Assembly (NCBI GenBank): GCA_002709235.1
Contig: PAQI01000037.1
Span: 1 to 44,325, forward strand
Length of the DNA: 44,325 bases
Reading direction: 5' to 3'
Origin: Hirschia sp.
Lineage (GTDB): Bacteria > Pseudomonadota > Alphaproteobacteria > Caulobacterales > Hyphomonadaceae
The translations under genes and the position numbers were made by a program. Shown here piece by piece: positions 19,101 to 27,406 of the stretch (positions are counted from its first letter, which is position 1; the number at the start of each line of letters is the position of its first letter). Below the pieces are notes generated by a model. It had not been told where the DNA came from. It searched no databases and saw nothing but the letters and a program-made list of their open reading frames with translations.

Positions 19101-19560
19101 GTCGCCATCGATCGATCTGGGCGCCGCTGTGCTGATCCCTGAAGGGTATGTCGAGAATCTCACCGAACGCCTGTCGCTTTATCGCAGGCTTGCGGATCTT
19201 GAGACCGAAGAAGAGCGCGGCAGTTTCGCCGCCGAACTGATCGACCGGTTCGGGCCGCTCCCACAGGAAACCCGGCAATTGCTGGAGATCACCGCGATCA
19301 AGCAGGCGTGCAAGACTGCGGGCGTTTCCAAGCTTGCGGCCGGTCCAAGAGGGGCAACGCTGGCGTTCCGGGAAGACGCACCGCTTGACCCGCAAAAGCT
19401 GGTGGCTTTCGTCAATGTCAATTCCAGCCGCATCAAGTTGAAGCCTGACCGCAAGCTGGTGATCACCGGCATATGGCCAGACCCTCAACAGCGTCTGAAG
19501 GCCGTGAAAGCGCTGATGAAGGAACTTAGCGGCGTATTGGTGGAACCGACAGACGGCTGA
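16102..19560 (+). CDS. mfd: Transcription-repair coupling factor Mfd
   Basis: Removes RNA polymerase stalled at DNA lesions and recruits UvrA. The 1152 residues fit the family. An N-terminal UvrB-like region ([31 protein letters not shown]) is followed by the RNA-polymerase-interacting domain [19 protein letters not shown]. The RecG-like translocase has Walker [16 protein letters not shown], motif [18 protein letters not shown], motif [13 protein letters not shown] and [21 protein letters not shown]-terminal TRCF domain (about 990-1110) closes the protein. It ends 6 bp from the convergent dehydrogenase gene. Confidence 0.97.
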   Translation: MKVWDVVAGLKRPQEISEAPFGADVRILVEALVKRGGAGCFIARDERQALSVAALARFFRPDLELLLFPGWDCLPYDRVSPSAQSAAQRCATLARLAHRHGDAPLMVVATASAMVQRAAPRSALAKASFAAAVNADVDQKSLQSYLEINGYSRTDIVREPGEYAIRGGIIDIFPPDNTEPVRLDFFGQTLDTLRSFDPETQRSTGNLKTISLAPVSEIFFDDDALTMFRRGYMENFGPPAGDPMFEAVKVRIRRQGLEHWLPLFHDKLETLFDYLGPDALIGTTTAAHAAARERLELVRDYHGARMHAGGGDVQHAKVLPPTALYLSEDEFEERLSSGASIRFHPYEMPEAKDQLFGGTSPARDFAVERANPDVNVFDAVVAYGRAQMEKKRKLVIAAWSAGSKDRLATMLSDHGLDDIMPVENWEQARNSPGPVISATPIESGFESDDLAILAEQDILGDKLARPRKKRKTANFIAEISSLSPGDLVVHVDHGIGRYEGLRTVEFGDAAHDCLELVYAGGDKVLVPVENIELVTRFGAGSENALDKLGGGGWQTRKARAKRDILEMAEDLIRIAAERELRKAEKTARPDGLFDEFCARFPYEETDDQLNAIDDAISDLGSGKPMDRLVCGDVGFGKTEVALRTAFIAAMQGMQVAIIAPTTLLARQHFKTFSSRFEGWPIEVRHLSRFVSTKDANKTREMITNGTCDVVVGTHALLSKQVNFKRLGLLVVDEEQRFGVKHKERLKELKADVHVLTLSATPIPRTLQLALTGIRDLSIIATPPIDRLSVRTYVMEFDNVSIREALLRERYRGGQAYYIAPRVSDLPFLERFLKEEVPEVSFLTAHGQMPSNQLEDIMTKFYEGQADVLLSTTIVESGIDIPRANTMIIHRADMFGLAQLYQLRGRVGRAKLRAYAYLTTKKDMLLTDAAEKRLKVLQSLDSLGAGFMLASHDLDMRGGGNLLGDSQSGHVREVGVELYQQMLEDAVKALRTGDSEPMDDWSPSIDLGAAVLIPEGYVENLTERLSLYRRLADLETEEERGSFAAELIDRFGPLPQETRQLLEITAIKQACKTAGVSKLAAGPRGATLAFREDAPLDPQKLVAFVNVNSSRIKLKPDRKLVITGIWPDPQQRLKAVKALMKELSGVLVEPTDG

Positions 19561-19566
19561 TGTGCC

Positions 19567-20379
19567 TTATTGCGCGCACCAGCCGCCTTCGATCTTCAGC
19601 TCTGCTCCATTGATCGACCGCGCAGCATCCGACATCAGAAAACAGGTCAGCCGGGCAATCTCGTCGATCTCTACAAATTCCTTGGTCGGCTGGGCTTCCA
19701 GCATGACTTTTCGGATCACATCCTCTTCAGACATGTTGCGCGCCCTGGCTGTGTCGGCAATCTGATTGTTGACCAATGGAGTGCGCACATAGCCCGGACA
19801 GATCATGTTGACCCTCACACCATGTTCGGCACCTTCCAGCGCTGCAGTCTTGGTGAGGCCAAACAAGCCATGCTTTGCGGCGACATAGGCTGATTTGAAA
19901 GGGGATGCCATCAGGCTATGGGCCGATCCGATATTGATGATCCGCCCCCATCCGCGCGCCTTCATCTCGGCAAAGGCCAGCCGTGTGGTGTGAAAGGCCG
20001 ATGACAGATTCACAGCGAGGATAAGATCCCATTGTGATGTCGGGAAGTCCTCAATCGCAGAGATATGCTGCACGCCTGCATTGTTCACGACGCCATCAAT
20101 GCTGCCGAGTTCTTCGCGAGCCTGAAGAAACATGGCTTCGATCTGGTCCGGCTTTGCCATATCCGCATCTGAATAGAAAATGGCTGACCCGGTGCTGGCG
20201 GCTAGTTCGCGGCAATAGGCTTCTATCTGGTCACGCTCTCCCAGCCCATTGATCAGCACGTTGCAACCGGAGTGAGCCAGTGCTTCTGCGATGCCTTGCC
20301 CAATGCCGCTTGTGGCACCTGTAACTATCACATTGCGCCCACTGATATCGGTTGCGGTGATGAGTGGATTATTGCTCAT
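19567..20379 (-). CDS. bdhA: 3-hydroxybutyrate dehydrogenase (SDR family)
   Basis: Short-chain dehydrogenase of 270 residues, most like D-3-hydroxybutyrate dehydrogenase, which oxidises 3-hydroxybutyrate to acetoacetate with NAD+. Visible are the cofactor motif TGATSGIGQGIA, NNAGVQHISAIEDFP, the catalytic Ser/Tyr/Lys in INIGSAHSLMASPFKSAYVAAKHG, VNMICPGYVRTPLVNNQI, and the family C-terminus EGGWCAQ. The gene faces away from the TonB receptor across a 335-bp gap. A role with that locus is possible: the hydrolase there could release a hydroxyacid. The substrate call rests on motifs such as AGVQHI and GGWCAQ. Confidence 0.85.
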   Translation of the reverse strand: MSNNPLITATDISGRNVIVTGATSGIGQGIAEALAHSGCNVLINGLGERDQIEAYCRELAASTGSAIFYSDADMAKPDQIEAMFLQAREELGSIDGVVNNAGVQHISAIEDFPTSQWDLILAVNLSSAFHTTRLAFAEMKARGWGRIINIGSAHSLMASPFKSAYVAAKHGLFGLTKTAALEGAEHGVRVNMICPGYVRTPLVNNQIADTARARNMSEEDVIRKVMLEAQPTKEFVEIDEIARLTCFLMSDAARSINGAELKIEGGWCAQ

Positions 20380-20601
20380 GATTTTGCCCCCCGGCAGGCG
20401 TGACTTTTCTTGTGGCGCATACCCAATTTGTTGAATCAGTCCATAGTTTTATGCAACGGCTCAGCTCGGCTACAGCAGATTGGCAACGCCCCAATGGCGT
20501 CTCAACAAGCTGGGAATCTAATCTCATCGCGGCGTTTCCTCAAATATTTCTTTTTATAACAACCGACTATCGTCAATCGGAAAGATCAACTCGCTGACTG
20601 A

Positions 20602-20630
20602 TTGACAGTCTGATTTCCTATCCTTATTTT
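20602..20630 (+). promoter_or_regulatory. Sigma-70-type promoter of the TonB receptor gene
   Basis: A perfect -35 TTGACA (20602-20607), a 17-base spacer and a -10-like TATTTT (20625-20630). The -10 overlaps the first palindromic operator, the standard layout for repression by a TetR protein. Confidence 0.6.
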
Positions 20631-20661
20631 CAACACACGTTGAAATCAACGCTTGTTGAAA
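20628..20661. promoter_or_regulatory. Tandem palindromic operators upstream of the TonB receptor
   Basis: Site 1 (20628-20645) is TTTCAACACACGTTGAAA, with 7-bp arms and a 4-base centre. Site 2 (centred on 20646-20659) is TCAACGCTTGTTGA with shorter arms. Site 1 matches the palindrome at 23872-23889 in front of the hydrolase gene, next to the TetR gene. Probable binding sites of that regulator (inference). Confidence 0.65.
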
Positions 20662-20714
20662 AAATGTGTCACAACAGAAACGTTCGAGTCAGGGCGTTCG
20701 GGGAGGAATGACAA

Positions 20715-23042
20715 ATGAAACGACCCATAAATACATTCGCAGCGGCTCTGCTCGGCTGTGCCAGCATGTCGTCCATCCTGGTCGCAAATGCCCAGGAAGC
20801 TGAACCTGCGGCAGAGACCGCCAAGAAATACGACACTATCGTTGTCACGGCTCAACGTCGTGAGCAGGACCTCCAGGATGTGCCGCTTTCGGTAACGGCC
20901 CTGTCGAGTGAAACGCTGGAAAATCTCGGTGTCGTTGACATCACGGACGCCTCCAAGCTGTCTCCGAACGTGACGCTGGAAGTGTCGCGGGGAACGAACA
21001 CCACACTGACCGCCTTTATCCGCGGTGTTGGCCAGCAGGACCCGGTTGCCGGTTTTGAAAGCGGTGTCGGGATCTATCTGGACGACGTCTATCTGAACCG
21101 TCCGCAAGGTGCCGTGCTCGACGTCTTTGATGTTGAACGCATCGAGGTTCTGCGCGGACCACAGGGCACACTCTACGGACGCAACACCATTGGTGGCGCA
21201 GTGAAATATGTCACTCGTGACCTGTCCACCGACCCGACCTTCGAAGTGACCGGCCGTCTGGGCAGCTATGACCAGCAGGATCTGCTGGTCAAAGGCTCTG
21301 TGCCCATCACCGACAGTTTCCGCATCGGTGCGGCGGGCGCCATGCTCAAGCGCGAAGGCTTTGGTGAGAACATCGTCACAGGTGAGCAGAACTATAACAA
21401 GGACGTTCTGGCCGGACGTATCTCTGCTGAACTGGATGCCACGGCTGCACTGAGTTTCAAGCTGTCGGCTGACTACACCAAGGATGAGTCCAACGCCCGT
21501 CAGGGCCACCGCCTCATTCCCGGCCAGCTGACCGGCGCGCCGGTTCTGGGCGGTGTCTTTGACACGCGTGCCGGCCTGAATGTGATCGATCAGGATGTCG
21601 AAGCCTATGGTGGATCATTCGTCACCAATTTCGAGATCAGCGACAACTGGGCGATAAAGAACGTTCTGGCCTATCGCGAGGACGAATCCACATCGCCGAT
21701 CGACTTTGACAGTCTGCAATCAGGTGACCTTGACGTTCCTGCGATCTACGCCAACGACCAGCTCTCGAACGAGCTGCAATTGTCCTATACGGGCGACAAG
21801 CTGAACGGTATTGTCGGGGCCTATTATCTCGACGCAAATGCGTCGACCGTATTTGATGTACTTCTGGCAAACACTGGAGACCTGATCGGTCTGCCTGGCC
21901 TGAACGCGCAGACATTTGGTGATGTGAGCACCAAGACATGGTCGGTCTATGGTGACTTCACCTATGATTTCACCGACAAGCTGGCGCTGACACTCGGTGG
22001 CCGCTTCACGCATGATGAGCGCACATCGCAGGTCCTGCGTCGCACCTATATTGGCGGCTTCTCCGAGTTCTTTAACGGCGCGGGTATCGTGATTGCGACC
22101 ACGTCGGACTTCAACGGCTCCAATGAGTGGGACAAGTTTACCCCGCGCCTGTCATTGAGCTACAAGCCGACACCTGACCACAACCTTTACGCAACCCTGT
22201 CACAGGGCTTCAAGGGTGGCGGTTTCGACCCGCGTGGTCAGACTTCCGCAGCACCAGACCTCGACCAGGATGGCACCGTCACCGAGTCGGAAATCTTCGA
22301 CTTCATGTCGTTTGACCCTGAAGAGGTCGACAGCTTCGAACTGGGTTGGAAAGCAACCTGGGGGCAGGGCCGTGTGAACACGAACATTGCCGCGTTCTAC
22401 ATGGACTACAAGGATGTTCAGGTTCCCGGCTCGATCGGTGTTGATACCGATGGCGATGGCGTGAATGACACCTTTACGGGTGTGACCACCAATGCCGGTG
22501 CCGCAACTGTATCAGGCGTGGAATTTGAGGCTCTGGCGACTATTGCCGAGGACATGTTTGCTTCAGGCGACGCCCTTACAACCACGCTGACCACTGGCTA
22601 TATCGACGCTGAATATGACGAATACATTGTCAATGACGTGAACGTGGCAGACGAACGCGTGTTCCAGAACACGCCGGACTGGACCGCGAGCGGTGTGTTC
22701 AACTACTTCATTCCGATGGCCGGTGGCGGTTCGATGAATGCGTCGACAACCATCTCCTACAAGGGCGATTCCAGCCAGTTTGAAGCACCCAACCCCTATC
22801 TGGACCAGGAAGCCTACACATTGTGGGACATGTCCATCATCTGGACCCTACCGAACGAAAACTGGAACATCGGTCTGCACGGCAAGAACCTGACAGATGA
22901 GGAATACAAGGTCGCAGGCTACAACTTCGTGGCTGTGAACCCGGATGGATCCTTCACGCCAACGCTCGGCCTCGAAGGCACACTGACGGCCTTCTATGGC
23001 AACCCACGGACATGGACGATGTCTGTCGGCTACAAATTCTGA
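20715..23042 (+). CDS. TonB-dependent outer-membrane receptor
   Basis: The 775-residue precursor has a signal peptide ending about VANAQ (residue 28). The TonB box is YDTIVVTAQRREQDLQDVP, followed by a plug domain with LRGPQGTLYGRNTIGGAVKYVTR. A 22-strand-type barrel ends in the terminal phenylalanine motif SVGYKF. It imports an unknown ligand using proton-motive force relayed by TonB. Two acidic loops look like calcium sites: an EF-hand-like DLDQDGTVTESE (residues 515-526) and DTDGDGVND (577-585). A GGGAGG ribosome-binding site precedes the start. Its promoter carries the probable TetR operators, which ties it to the hydrolase and MFS genes. The ligand cannot be named from sequence. Confidence 0.95.
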   Translation: MKRPINTFAAALLGCASMSSILVANAQEAEPAAETAKKYDTIVVTAQRREQDLQDVPLSVTALSSETLENLGVVDITDASKLSPNVTLEVSRGTNTTLTAFIRGVGQQDPVAGFESGVGIYLDDVYLNRPQGAVLDVFDVERIEVLRGPQGTLYGRNTIGGAVKYVTRDLSTDPTFEVTGRLGSYDQQDLLVKGSVPITDSFRIGAAGAMLKREGFGENIVTGEQNYNKDVLAGRISAELDATAALSFKLSADYTKDESNARQGHRLIPGQLTGAPVLGGVFDTRAGLNVIDQDVEAYGGSFVTNFEISDNWAIKNVLAYREDESTSPIDFDSLQSGDLDVPAIYANDQLSNELQLSYTGDKLNGIVGAYYLDANASTVFDVLLANTGDLIGLPGLNAQTFGDVSTKTWSVYGDFTYDFTDKLALTLGGRFTHDERTSQVLRRTYIGGFSEFFNGAGIVIATTSDFNGSNEWDKFTPRLSLSYKPTPDHNLYATLSQGFKGGGFDPRGQTSAAPDLDQDGTVTESEIFDFMSFDPEEVDSFELGWKATWGQGRVNTNIAAFYMDYKDVQVPGSIGVDTDGDGVNDTFTGVTTNAGAATVSGVEFEALATIAEDMFASGDALTTTLTTGYIDAEYDEYIVNDVNVADERVFQNTPDWTASGVFNYFIPMAGGGSMNASTTISYKGDSSQFEAPNPYLDQEAYTLWDMSIIWTLPNENWNIGLHGKNLTDEEYKVAGYNFVAVNPDGSFTPTLGLEGTLTAFYGNPRTWTMSVGYKF

Positions 23043-23069
23043 TTCCAAACCCTCCCTGGAATCCACTGG

Positions 23070-23104
23070 GGCGTTCGAGCATTGCTCGAGCGCCTCTTTT
23101 TTTT
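23070..23104 (+). terminator. Rho-independent terminator of the TonB receptor gene
   Basis: An 11-bp stem (GGCGTTCGAGC / GCTCGAGCGCC, one G-T pair) with the 3-base loop ATT is followed by CT8. It lies 28 bp after the receptor stop and separates it from the convergent TetR gene. Confidence 0.9.
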
Positions 23105-23118
23105 GAATGAATTGCTGA

Positions 23119-23802
23119 TCAGGCGTGTGTCTTTGATCGGCAGGCCGATGTGAAGCCCGCGCTGCAGAACTCCACTATCGTTTCATAGGCGCTGGAAAGA
23201 TCAGTGGATTTGCAAACTCCGCCAGACAGGCGGTCGATCCTGCCTGTTTGCGCAAAGGCCAGCGTCAGTGCACCGGACAGGCACTGATAGCTCCACAACA
23301 GGTCCTGCTCATCCGCATCGGGGAGCGAAAGCCGTAGCGCTTCCAGAAACCGGGCAACCATCGGATCGAAGAAGTTCGACATCAGCTTGCTGCCCCAGAC
23401 GGTCGAGTTGTTCACATAGGCAACCAGGGCATAATATTCGCGCCAGCCCGGCTGTGTGATGTGAGCACCTGTCAGTATGGGTTTCAGATAGGATTCCATG
23501 ATCGCGCGAATGCTCGGCGGAGCAGGTGAAGCAGCCTTGATGGCCTTGTCCAGCGCAGCCAGACGCCAGTCATTGATCAGCTTGGCGCGTCGCTGAAAGA
23601 CAGCTTCGAACAGTTCAGGCTTGCGCCCGAAATAATAGTTTGGAAGCGCAAGGTCGACATCGGCCTTTTTTGCGATTTCCCGCAAGGTAACAGAATCAAA
23701 ACCGCGTTCAGAGAACAGCGCTTCGGCTGCATCGAGGATACGAGCCTTGCGGTCTATCCGTTCGCCGGAATTTTCCACGCGTGATGATTCCTGTTCATTC
23801 AT
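23119..23802 (-). CDS. TetR/AcrR-family transcriptional regulator
   Basis: The 227-residue protein has the typical N-terminal helix-turn-helix (about residues 18-65): RKARILDAAEALFSERGF, VTLREIAKKADVDLALPNYYFG and RKPELFEAVF. The C-terminal two-thirds would bind an effector. It is transcribed divergently from the hydrolase-MFS pair, with an 18-bp palindrome in the shared gap. The same palindrome sits on the TonB receptor promoter. It is therefore probably the local repressor and autoregulator, released by a metabolite of the imported substrate (inference). No good Shine-Dalgarno sequence was found. Confidence 0.9.
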   Translation of the reverse strand: MNEQESSRVENSGERIDRKARILDAAEALFSERGFDSVTLREIAKKADVDLALPNYYFGRKPELFEAVFQRRAKLINDWRLAALDKAIKAASPAPPSIRAIMESYLKPILTGAHITQPGWREYYALVAYVNNSTVWGSKLMSNFFDPMVARFLEALRLSLPDADEQDLLWSYQCLSGALTLAFAQTGRIDRLSGGVCKSTDLSSAYETIVEFCSAGFTSACRSKTHA

Positions 23803-23871
23803 GGGTCTTTGCTTATCCGTTTACCTCTAAAAATCAAAGAGCTTCGCCTTGCCACCTTGTCATTTTCATGC

Positions 23872-23889
23872 TTTCAACGTTTGTTGAAA
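23872..23889. promoter_or_regulatory. TetR operator candidate upstream of the hydrolase gene
   Basis: TTTCAACGTTTGTTGAAA, with 7-bp arms identical to site 1 at 20628-20645 and the same 4-base spacer. It lies 27 bases before the hydrolase ATG and 70 bases before the TetR ATG, so it could control both directions. Confidence 0.7.
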
Positions 23890-23916
23890 TATATATATAA
23901 AAGTCGGCGAGGAAGC

Positions 23917-24786
23917 ATGGACAGTCAAGACATCGAATATCGTTCCGATGACGGACTTAAGCTGTTTGCGCGGCAATATGGGCGCGATGATGCTTCCCAC
24001 ACCGTGCTCTGCCTTCACGGTCTGACAAGAAACCACAAGGACTTTGAGCCGATGATCGCCGCGCTGGGCGGTGATCGGCGATACATCGCCTGGGATACGC
24101 GAGGGCGGGGCCGGTCAGCGCGTGATCCTGTGACCGACAATTATCGCAATGATGTTTACGCCAATGATGTCGTCCGGCTGATGGATGAACTCTCGCTCGA
24201 CAAGGTCACGCTGGTTGGCACCTCGATGGGCGGACTGATCTCGATGATCCTGATGAACATGATCCCGGATCGCATATCAGGTGTCGTGCTCAATGATGTC
24301 GGTCCGAAACTGGAGCAAGCCGGGCTGGACCGTATCGCCGGATATGTCGGCGCTTTTGCGCCCTATGACAGTTTTGAAGATGCCGCCAAGGCCGTTGAGG
24401 CCAGTCAGAAAATGGCGTTCCCGGACTATGAGCAAGAAGACTGGCTTGCATTCGCGCACCGCACATTCGTCCAGACCGCACGCGGCGTGGAACTCGACTA
24501 TGACGAGGCAATTGCCGATAGCCTGAAACACATCAGGATCGATGAGCAGGCCATCGCCCTGGGCTGGCAATTGTTTGCTGCGATTAAACAGCGCCCGCTC
24601 CTGATCGTGCGCGGCGAGATCTCGGACCTTTTCTCCGAAGAAACCGCTGGCGAGATGATCGCAAAGCACGGCTCGGCAACTGAAGTCGTGGTCCCACGCA
24701 TAGGCCATGCACCTATCATGGACGAACCAGAGGCCGTCGCGGGCATCGAACAATTCCTGACATCAATAGAGGAAGCGGCATCATGA
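23917..24786 (+). CDS. Alpha/beta-fold hydrolase
   Basis: Cytosolic esterase- or lactonase-like hydrolase of 289 residues, with no signal peptide. The oxyanion motif is LCLHGLTRNHKDF. The nucleophile Ser103 lies in GTSMGG, the probable acid Asp237 in RGEISDLF, and His264 in RIGHAPIMDEP. The start was placed at the ATG following GAGGAAG. An upstream in-frame ATG at 23809 would put the operator palindrome inside the coding region and adds a non-conserved, AT-rich-coded N-terminus. It overlaps the MFS gene by four bases. The substrate is unknown; the locus suggests it cleaves the imported compound. Confidence 0.9.
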   Translation: MDSQDIEYRSDDGLKLFARQYGRDDASHTVLCLHGLTRNHKDFEPMIAALGGDRRYIAWDTRGRGRSARDPVTDNYRNDVYANDVVRLMDELSLDKVTLVGTSMGGLISMILMNMIPDRISGVVLNDVGPKLEQAGLDRIAGYVGAFAPYDSFEDAAKAVEASQKMAFPDYEQEDWLAFAHRTFVQTARGVELDYDEAIADSLKHIRIDEQAIALGWQLFAAIKQRPLLIVRGEISDLFSEETAGEMIAKHGSATEVVVPRIGHAPIMDEPEAVAGIEQFLTSIEEAAS

Positions 24787-26075
24787 CGACGCCCACGCAA
24801 ACCGGCGCACCTGTGATGGGGCGGACCTATGTGCTGCTCATCCTGACGCTCGTCTACACCTTCAACCATGTGGACCGGCAGATCCTTGTGACACTCCTTG
24901 AGCCGATCAAGGCCGATCTTGGCCTCAAGGACAGTCAGCTTGGCCTGCTCACCGGGCTGGCCTTTGCAGCTTTCTACGCGACGCTGGGCATTCCCGTTGC
25001 GATGTGGGCCGACAGAGGCAACCGGCGTAACATCATCGCACTATCACTGACGGTCTGGTCAGGGATGACCGCGATTTCTGGCCTTGCGGGAAATTTCTAT
25101 CATCTGCTGATCGCCCGCATGGGGGTTGGCGTGGGTGAGGCAGGGGGAACGCCGCCTGCCACCTCGATCATATCTGACCTCTATCCACCCCAGCAACGTG
25201 CACAGGCATTAGGCGTCTACACCACTGGTATCGGTATCGGCATCATGATCGGCTATATTCTCGGTGCATTTGTCTATGCCCATTATGGATGGCGTGTCGC
25301 ATTCTTCGTGGCGGGCATTCCCGGCCTGCTTCTGGCGCTTCTCGTGCGCCTTACCGTCAAGGAGCCGATCAGGGGGCTTTCCGAACAACGCGTGCAGGAC
25401 GATAGCGAGGCACCCAGCCTGTCAGAAACGCTGACATTCATCATGGGCCAGTCTTCCTATCTGTGGTTGCTCGCCGGATGTTTGATGATCTGCATCTCCG
25501 CAAATGCCTATGTGGCCTTCATATCGAGCCATCTGCAACGCTTCTATGGCCTGACGCCTGGTGATGTGTCCTTGCCTCTGGGGCTGATGATCGGCGGCAT
25601 TGGAGGGCTGGGCGCAGTCCTGTTGGGCCGCGTCTGTGACAAGCTCTCGAACAAGGATTTGCGCTGGCGACCATGGCTCATCGCTGTATGTGCAGCGGTC
25701 GCCTTGCCATTTTCCTACATGTTCCTTCAGGCCCCGACCGTCAATCAGGCCTATCTGTGGAACATCGTGCCGAGTTTCATCGGGCTGATCTACGCATCCA
25801 TCGCCTATACGGCATCACAGGAACTGGTGCAGCTGCGCATGCGCGCCTTTGCATCCGCGTTCACATTGTTCTGCCTGACACTGATCGGCATCGGGTGTGG
25901 CCCATGGATCGCGGGTGGTTTGAGCGACTATTACCTCGCACAAGGCATGGACCCGTCGAAAACACTTGGATTGGCGCTGAAGTTCATCCTGATCTTCAAC
26001 GGTCTGAGCATCATCTGCCTGGTCATCGCGGGCCGCCGCTATCGTGAAGACGTGGCTCGCGCTCAAGCAGCGTAG
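24783..26075 (+). CDS. MFS transporter, spinster-like
   Basis: Inner-membrane secondary transporter of 430 residues with 12 predicted hydrophobic helices. Major-facilitator signatures visible are FNHVDRQILVTLLEPIKADLGLKD, the loop 2-3 motif MWADRGNRRN and GVGEAGGTPPATSIISD, which is typical of the spinster-like group in alphaproteobacteria. Its start overlaps the hydrolase stop (ATGA), so the two are co-translated. It could take the substrate or hydrolysis product across the inner membrane after the TonB receptor has brought it into the periplasm. The specificity is unknown. It overlaps the convergent PopA-like gene by 13 bases at the stops. Confidence 0.92.
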   Translation: MTTPTQTGAPVMGRTYVLLILTLVYTFNHVDRQILVTLLEPIKADLGLKDSQLGLLTGLAFAAFYATLGIPVAMWADRGNRRNIIALSLTVWSGMTAISGLAGNFYHLLIARMGVGVGEAGGTPPATSIISDLYPPQQRAQALGVYTTGIGIGIMIGYILGAFVYAHYGWRVAFFVAGIPGLLLALLVRLTVKEPIRGLSEQRVQDDSEAPSLSETLTFIMGQSSYLWLLAGCLMICISANAYVAFISSHLQRFYGLTPGDVSLPLGLMIGGIGGLGAVLLGRVCDKLSNKDLRWRPWLIAVCAAVALPFSYMFLQAPTVNQAYLWNIVPSFIGLIYASIAYTASQELVQLRMRAFASAFTLFCLTLIGIGCGPWIAGGLSDYYLAQGMDPSKTLGLALKFILIFNGLSIICLVIAGRRYREDVARAQAA

Positions 26076-27352
26076 CCACGGCCTCTGATTTTCTGGTCAC
26101 GGGCGGCATTGAACAGGTCGTCCGTGTTCATGCCCGGTTTCAGGCTCGCGACAGCATGACTGACGAGTGCCTGTCGCATCTGGCTGCCAGCACCGGACTC
26201 AAATGCCGTTGCGTCGAGGACATCGCAAATGCGTCGTGCTGCTGTCGCAGCTTCCACCTCATCGGAACAGGGCAGGGAGATCGCGATCTGACCATCGGCC
26301 AGGCGCCCGGGCACATCCTGGGCTCTTGAAAGTGAGCGCACCATATTGGCAGCGTGAGACAAGGCACCGGCCTGATCCTGTTCTTCGGCGATGACATCGA
26401 TCAGGAGAAGCGACAATGATTGCTTGCGCCGATGGGCCCATTCGATTTGCAACGACAAGTGCTCAAGAAAGAACTTGCGGGAAAACAAGCCGGTTTGGCT
26501 GTCTGTGATGACGCCATCTGTCGATATGAACTGGTGTGATCCGGGCTCATGAAATTGTGCCAGATGCACCAGTTGCGCCGCTATCAGAGCCGGATCTGCG
26601 TGGATCGACATCAGATCTGTTGCGCGCTGAACAATCTCGTGAGTCAGCGGGCGGTCAGGATCGATCAGCGCCAGCAGAGGCAAATCCGTCAGGCTCGGGC
26701 TGCGATTGATCATGTCGCAAAAGCTGTCAGGCCGCACATTCGCGCAGGTTGCATCCAGCACGATCGCGTCAAAGCGGGCATCGTGAAGATAGTCATAGGC
26801 CGTATAGGCACTGAAAGCTGCGCTGAGTTGCCGGTCATGAACTGCGAGCGCTTTTTGCATGGAGGGAAACAGCGAGGCAGCGTCGCCGACATAGAGCACT
26901 GTGCCAGTATTGGAGCGCTGGTCAGTCCTGGGCTTGACGCCATAGCGTGAAAAGCTGCGTTCGCGCAGATCCGCTTCCGCACGCCGCGCCAGCAGGCGTT
27001 GCGCAAACCGAAAACGTGTCGGTGCCAATGCGAGAGCTTCATCAGATGAGAGCACAAGGTCCAGCTGGTCCGTCAGTTCCTGGTTGGTAGTCTGAGGCCC
27101 CAGGCCGACGAGGAGCGGGCGGTCGCCCGTGATCTCCTCAAGATTATAGATCATCTCACGCAGCAAGGCAGGATTGCAGGTTGAAAGATCAAACAGCATG
27201 ACATCGCTTGATCGTGTGAAGTCAGCCGCCTGCGCCGACAGACCGGCGGCAGTCAATCTGTTGCACAGCATATCTGTCCTGTCGTGATCGCCGCTAATGA
27301 CGAAAACCGTAGGACCGGCGCGCTCATCAAAGACGCCCATCATGTCACCCAT
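26063..27352 (-). CDS. popA: PopA-like REC-REC-degenerate GGDEF c-di-GMP effector
   Basis: The 429 residues parse as a receiver-like domain (about 14-125), a second receiver-like domain (about 150-260, with the acceptor-like Asp in FDAIVLDATC) and a GGDEF fold (about 275-425, beginning DSQTGLFSRKFFLEHL). PleD has RAIDLPCRYGGEEF at the signature. This protein has RAQDVPGRLADGQI, so the I-site RxxD (343-346) is intact while the catalytic motif is ADGQI (352-356). That is the hallmark of Caulobacter PopA, which binds c-di-GMP through its I-site and directs CtrA degradation. Cyclase activity is unlikely. The symbol is a best match by architecture, not by search. The start may instead be one of the two ATGs at codons 4-5. 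Confidence 0.75.
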   Translation of the reverse strand: MGDMMGVFDERAGPTVFVISGDHDRTDMLCNRLTAAGLSAQAADFTRSSDVMLFDLSTCNPALLREMIYNLEEITGDRPLLVGLGPQTTNQELTDQLDLVLSSDEALALAPTRFRFAQRLLARRAEADLRERSFSRYGVKPRTDQRSNTGTVLYVGDAASLFPSMQKALAVHDRQLSAAFSAYTAYDYLHDARFDAIVLDATCANVRPDSFCDMINRSPSLTDLPLLALIDPDRPLTHEIVQRATDLMSIHADPALIAAQLVHLAQFHEPGSHQFISTDGVITDSQTGLFSRKFFLEHLSLQIEWAHRRKQSLSLLLIDVIAEEQDQAGALSHAANMVRSLSRAQDVPGRLADGQIAISLPCSDEVEAATAARRICDVLDATAFESGAGSQMRQALVSHAVASLKPGMNTDDLFNAARDQKIRGRGYAA

Positions 27353-27391
27353 TTGTCTTTTATTGTTGGATTGGACACTGTCACAAAGCGC

Positions 27392-27406
27392 TTAAAATAC
27401 ATTTAG
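27392..27406. promoter_or_regulatory. CtrA-like binding site upstream of the PopA-like gene
   Basis: TTAA-N7-TTAG, one mismatch from the CtrA consensus TTAA-N7-TTAA, lies 40-54 bases before the gene's ATG. Given the PopA link to CtrA turnover this is plausible feedback, but such short motifs also arise by chance. Confidence 0.35.

Larger units (their letters stand above)
20380..20714. other. Divergent regulatory region between dehydrogenase and TonB receptor
   Basis: This 335-bp gap has no credible gene. Its right end holds a consensus-like promoter and two palindromes, described separately. Upstream of bdhA there is only a half-site-like GTTGAAT (20430-20436), too weak to call an operator. 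Confidence 0.6.

Noticed and set aside
20421-20440. Operator in front of bdhA
   Set aside because: Only one half-site-like GTTGAAT is present, with no opposing arm.
20646-21509. Open frame antisense to the TonB receptor
   Set aside because: No family features; it covers the operators and promoter of the receptor and mirrors conserved plug-domain coding.
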